DNA of 13,951 bases from Synergistaceae bacterium UBA1358 (GTDB lineage Bacteria > Synergistota > Synergistia > Synergistales > Synergistaceae). Position numbers and translations under genes: made by a program. Positions 12,723-13,951 of this stretch are shown piece by piece. The stretch spans positions 1-13,951 of the forward strand of contig DBRW01000028.1 of NCBI GenBank assembly GCA_002306075.1, read 5' to 3'. Positions within the stretch are counted from its first letter, which is position 1. The number at the start of each line of letters is the position of its first letter. The notes beneath the pieces are model-generated. The model saw only the letters and a program-made list of their open reading frames with translations, did no database searches and was not told the origin of the DNA.

Positions 12723-13295
12723 ATGGTGGATATGAAAGGAAAATCGAGCAGTTGGGTTTTCAAAGCGGTGTTTCTGGGATTAGTCTTTGCGGTTTCAGTC
12801 CTCGTGATCAAACCTGTCGGAGTCTCGACCCAGTTTTCGATGATAGGAGGAATGATCCACAGTGTTGTTGACCCCTCGGTCATAACGGAGGACAGCTCAA
12901 GGAAGAGCGGATATAGCAGTACTAATGCCTATTATGACAAGAGCGGAGGTTCTCTGGCAAAAAATATAAAGAACCCTCTCAATTTTGCGATGGTATTTCT
13001 GCTTGCCATTCCGCTGGGCGGATTCATCGCATGGAGCATCGATCCCAACAAAAAGAATAAGATGAAGCAGGATGCGCTTAGGGCTGCCGGACCAAAGTCT
13101 GCATTTGAGAAGTATTACATACGTGAATTCGTTGGCGGCTTTATTTTTGTTTTTGGCGCCAGGCTTGCCGACGGATGTACGAGCGGTCACATGATGAGCG
13201 GGATAATGCAGGGCAGCATAAGTGGTTTTGTCTTTGCCGCATGTGCCTTCGCAGTGGCGATACCTGTAGCCAAAGCGCTGAAGAAGCTTGGATAG
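12723..13295 (+). CDS. YeeE/YedE-type sulfur transporter, first subunit
   Basis: This membrane protein of about 190 residues is from the Sulf_transp (YeeE/YedE) family, some members of which take up thiosulfate. It has about four hydrophobic segments (11-30, 86-105, 134-149, 163-183), the KPVGVST motif (30-36) and the hallmark ARLADGCTSGH (146-156) with Cys152. That cysteine corresponds to a class of conserved cysteines that relay the sulfur anion in single-chain homologues. It is half-size, with the other half encoded 16 bases downstream. The ATG at 12723 is only 3 bases from GAGGAGG, so the GTG at 12726 (6 bases) or ATG at 12732 (12 bases) may be the true start. The substrate (thiosulfate, other sulfur or possibly selenium species) is not shown by the sequence. 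Confidence 0.85.
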   Translation: MVDMKGKSSSWVFKAVFLGLVFAVSVLVIKPVGVSTQFSMIGGMIHSVVDPSVITEDSSRKSGYSSTNAYYDKSGGSLAKNIKNPLNFAMVFLLAIPLGGFIAWSIDPNKKNKMKQDALRAAGPKSAFEKYYIREFVGGFIFVFGARLADGCTSGHMMSGIMQGSISGFVFAACAFAVAIPVAKALKKLG

Positions 13296-13311
13296 GACAG
13301 GAGGTATAAAG

Positions 13312-13869
13312 ATGGATCTTTTTATCGGGCTCGCAACAGGGACGTTATTCGGAGCCGCGCTATATCTCTCCGATGCTGCAAGTCCTGTCAGAATGCGTCA
13401 GATGCTCAGACTGGAAGACCTCACTATTTTTAAGATAATACTCTTTGCTATAGGACTTTCAAATGTGCTGCTTTTCCTTTTCAACATGGTCGGCGTACTC
13501 GACCTCTCACATCTGAGCGTCAAGACAATGAACCTGGCGGTGGTGATCGGGGGGCTGATCTTCGGAATAGGATTTGGTATGGTAGGCTCATGCCCGGGAA
13601 CGTCATTCGCAGCCATCGGCACAGATATCTGTAAACAGGCACTCATGATAGCTCTCGGCGGGATATTTGGGGCCCTGATATTCTCGTTGATGTACGGGAA
13701 TTTTGAGGCGATGGGTATATTTGAGGCAATGAACATGGGGAAACTGACTCTCTTTAAGATATCGGACAAATTCCCCTCTGTAACGGAGATAGGATACCCG
13801 GGACTTCTGCTTATGGGTATCATATTTATGGCAATAGCATGGTCAATGCCTGATAAAAAGCAGGCTTAG
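13312..13869 (+). CDS. YeeE/YedE-type sulfur transporter, second subunit
   Basis: This 185-residue membrane protein starts at the ATG at 13312, chosen because CAGGAGGT lies 6 bases before it; an upstream in-frame TTG at 13288 has no such site and lies inside the preceding gene. Hydrophobic segments are at about 4-20, 40-60, 74-92, 108-127 and 162-178. The GMVGSCPGT motif (89-97, Cys94) is the counterpart of the GCTSGH cysteine motif in the first subunit, so together the two chains make the equivalent of one full-length YeeE/YedE transporter. Small two-gene versions of this family are common. The protein presumably acts in the cytoplasmic membrane. Thiosulfate uptake is the best guess, with substrate unproven. 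Confidence 0.85.
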   Translation: MDLFIGLATGTLFGAALYLSDAASPVRMRQMLRLEDLTIFKIILFAIGLSNVLLFLFNMVGVLDLSHLSVKTMNLAVVIGGLIFGIGFGMVGSCPGTSFAAIGTDICKQALMIALGGIFGALIFSLMYGNFEAMGIFEAMNMGKLTLFKISDKFPSVTEIGYPGLLLMGIIFMAIAWSMPDKKQA

Positions 13870-13902
13870 CATCAGGTCATGATGTAATACGTGGTAAATC
13901 AG

Positions 13903-13932
13903 ATGGCGGATCCATAGGGATCCGCCATTTTT
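13903..13932 (+). terminator. Strong intrinsic terminator
   Basis: A perfect 11-bp stem (13903-13913 with 13918-13928) with an ATAG loop is followed by TTTTT. It lies 33 bases after the second transporter gene and closes the operon. Confidence 0.93.
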
Positions 13933-13951
13933 ATAGTGCGCCCGACATGTG

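Noticed and set aside
1..13951. CRISPR arrays, insertion sequences, prophage, tRNA or rRNA genes
   Set aside because: No regularly spaced repeats, transposase or integrase frames, terminal inverted repeats or RNA gene signatures were seen anywhere in the window.

Overview
The window reads as ordinary chromosomal DNA from an anaerobic, fermenting bacterium. The gene mix fits: a citrate lyase cluster joined to two-subunit 4Fe-4S hydro-lyases and a decarboxylating dehydrogenase, a DUF1538 membrane protein with a P-II partner, and a two-gene YeeE/YedE-type sulfur transporter. My best guess for lineage is Synergistota or a similar amino-acid-fermenting group. That is inference from gene content and style; no rRNA or other marker is present.

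Region 1 (1-7121, all + strand) is one closely spaced metabolic cluster. It holds the 3' end of a LeuC/homoaconitase-type large subunit with its small subunit (1-999), a second complete large/small pair (1138-2890), an isocitrate dehydrogenase-family enzyme (3013-4278), and the three citrate lyase subunits citD-citE-citF (4431-7121). Together they could connect acetate + oxaloacetate, citrate, isocitrate and 2-oxoglutarate without citrate synthase. Run toward cleavage, 2-oxoglutarate would be reductively carboxylated and the citrate split to acetate and oxaloacetate. That would give the same products as the B12-dependent methylaspartate route of glutamate fermentation. A citramalate/mesaconate or homo-citrate role for one hydro-lyase pair cannot be excluded, because the specificity loops match none of the textbook types. 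Three of the intergenic gaps carry RNA hairpins that lack a good U-tract, and two stronger hairpins close the cluster.

Region 2 (7238-9847, - strand) is a convergent gene for an 869-residue cytosolic signalling protein with four PAS-like segments, a GGDEF domain with intact active and inhibitory sites, and an HD-GYP domain whose HD dyad reads His-Asn. It is divergently arranged from region 3, across about 270 bp holding promoters for both directions.

Region 3 (10033-12268, + strand) is a two-gene operon: a membrane protein made of two DUF1538 repeats, overlapping a protein made of two P-II-like repeats. The matching duplication suggests a nucleotide- or energy-sensing regulator that sits on its own transporter. 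Its substrate is unknown, and it is the best candidate here for an undescribed system.

Region 4 (12269-13951) begins with about 450 bp of non-coding DNA rich in dyads. It ends in a promoter with a 15-bp palindrome centred near -41, followed by two small YeeE/YedE-type sulfur-transport membrane proteins and a near-perfect intrinsic terminator.
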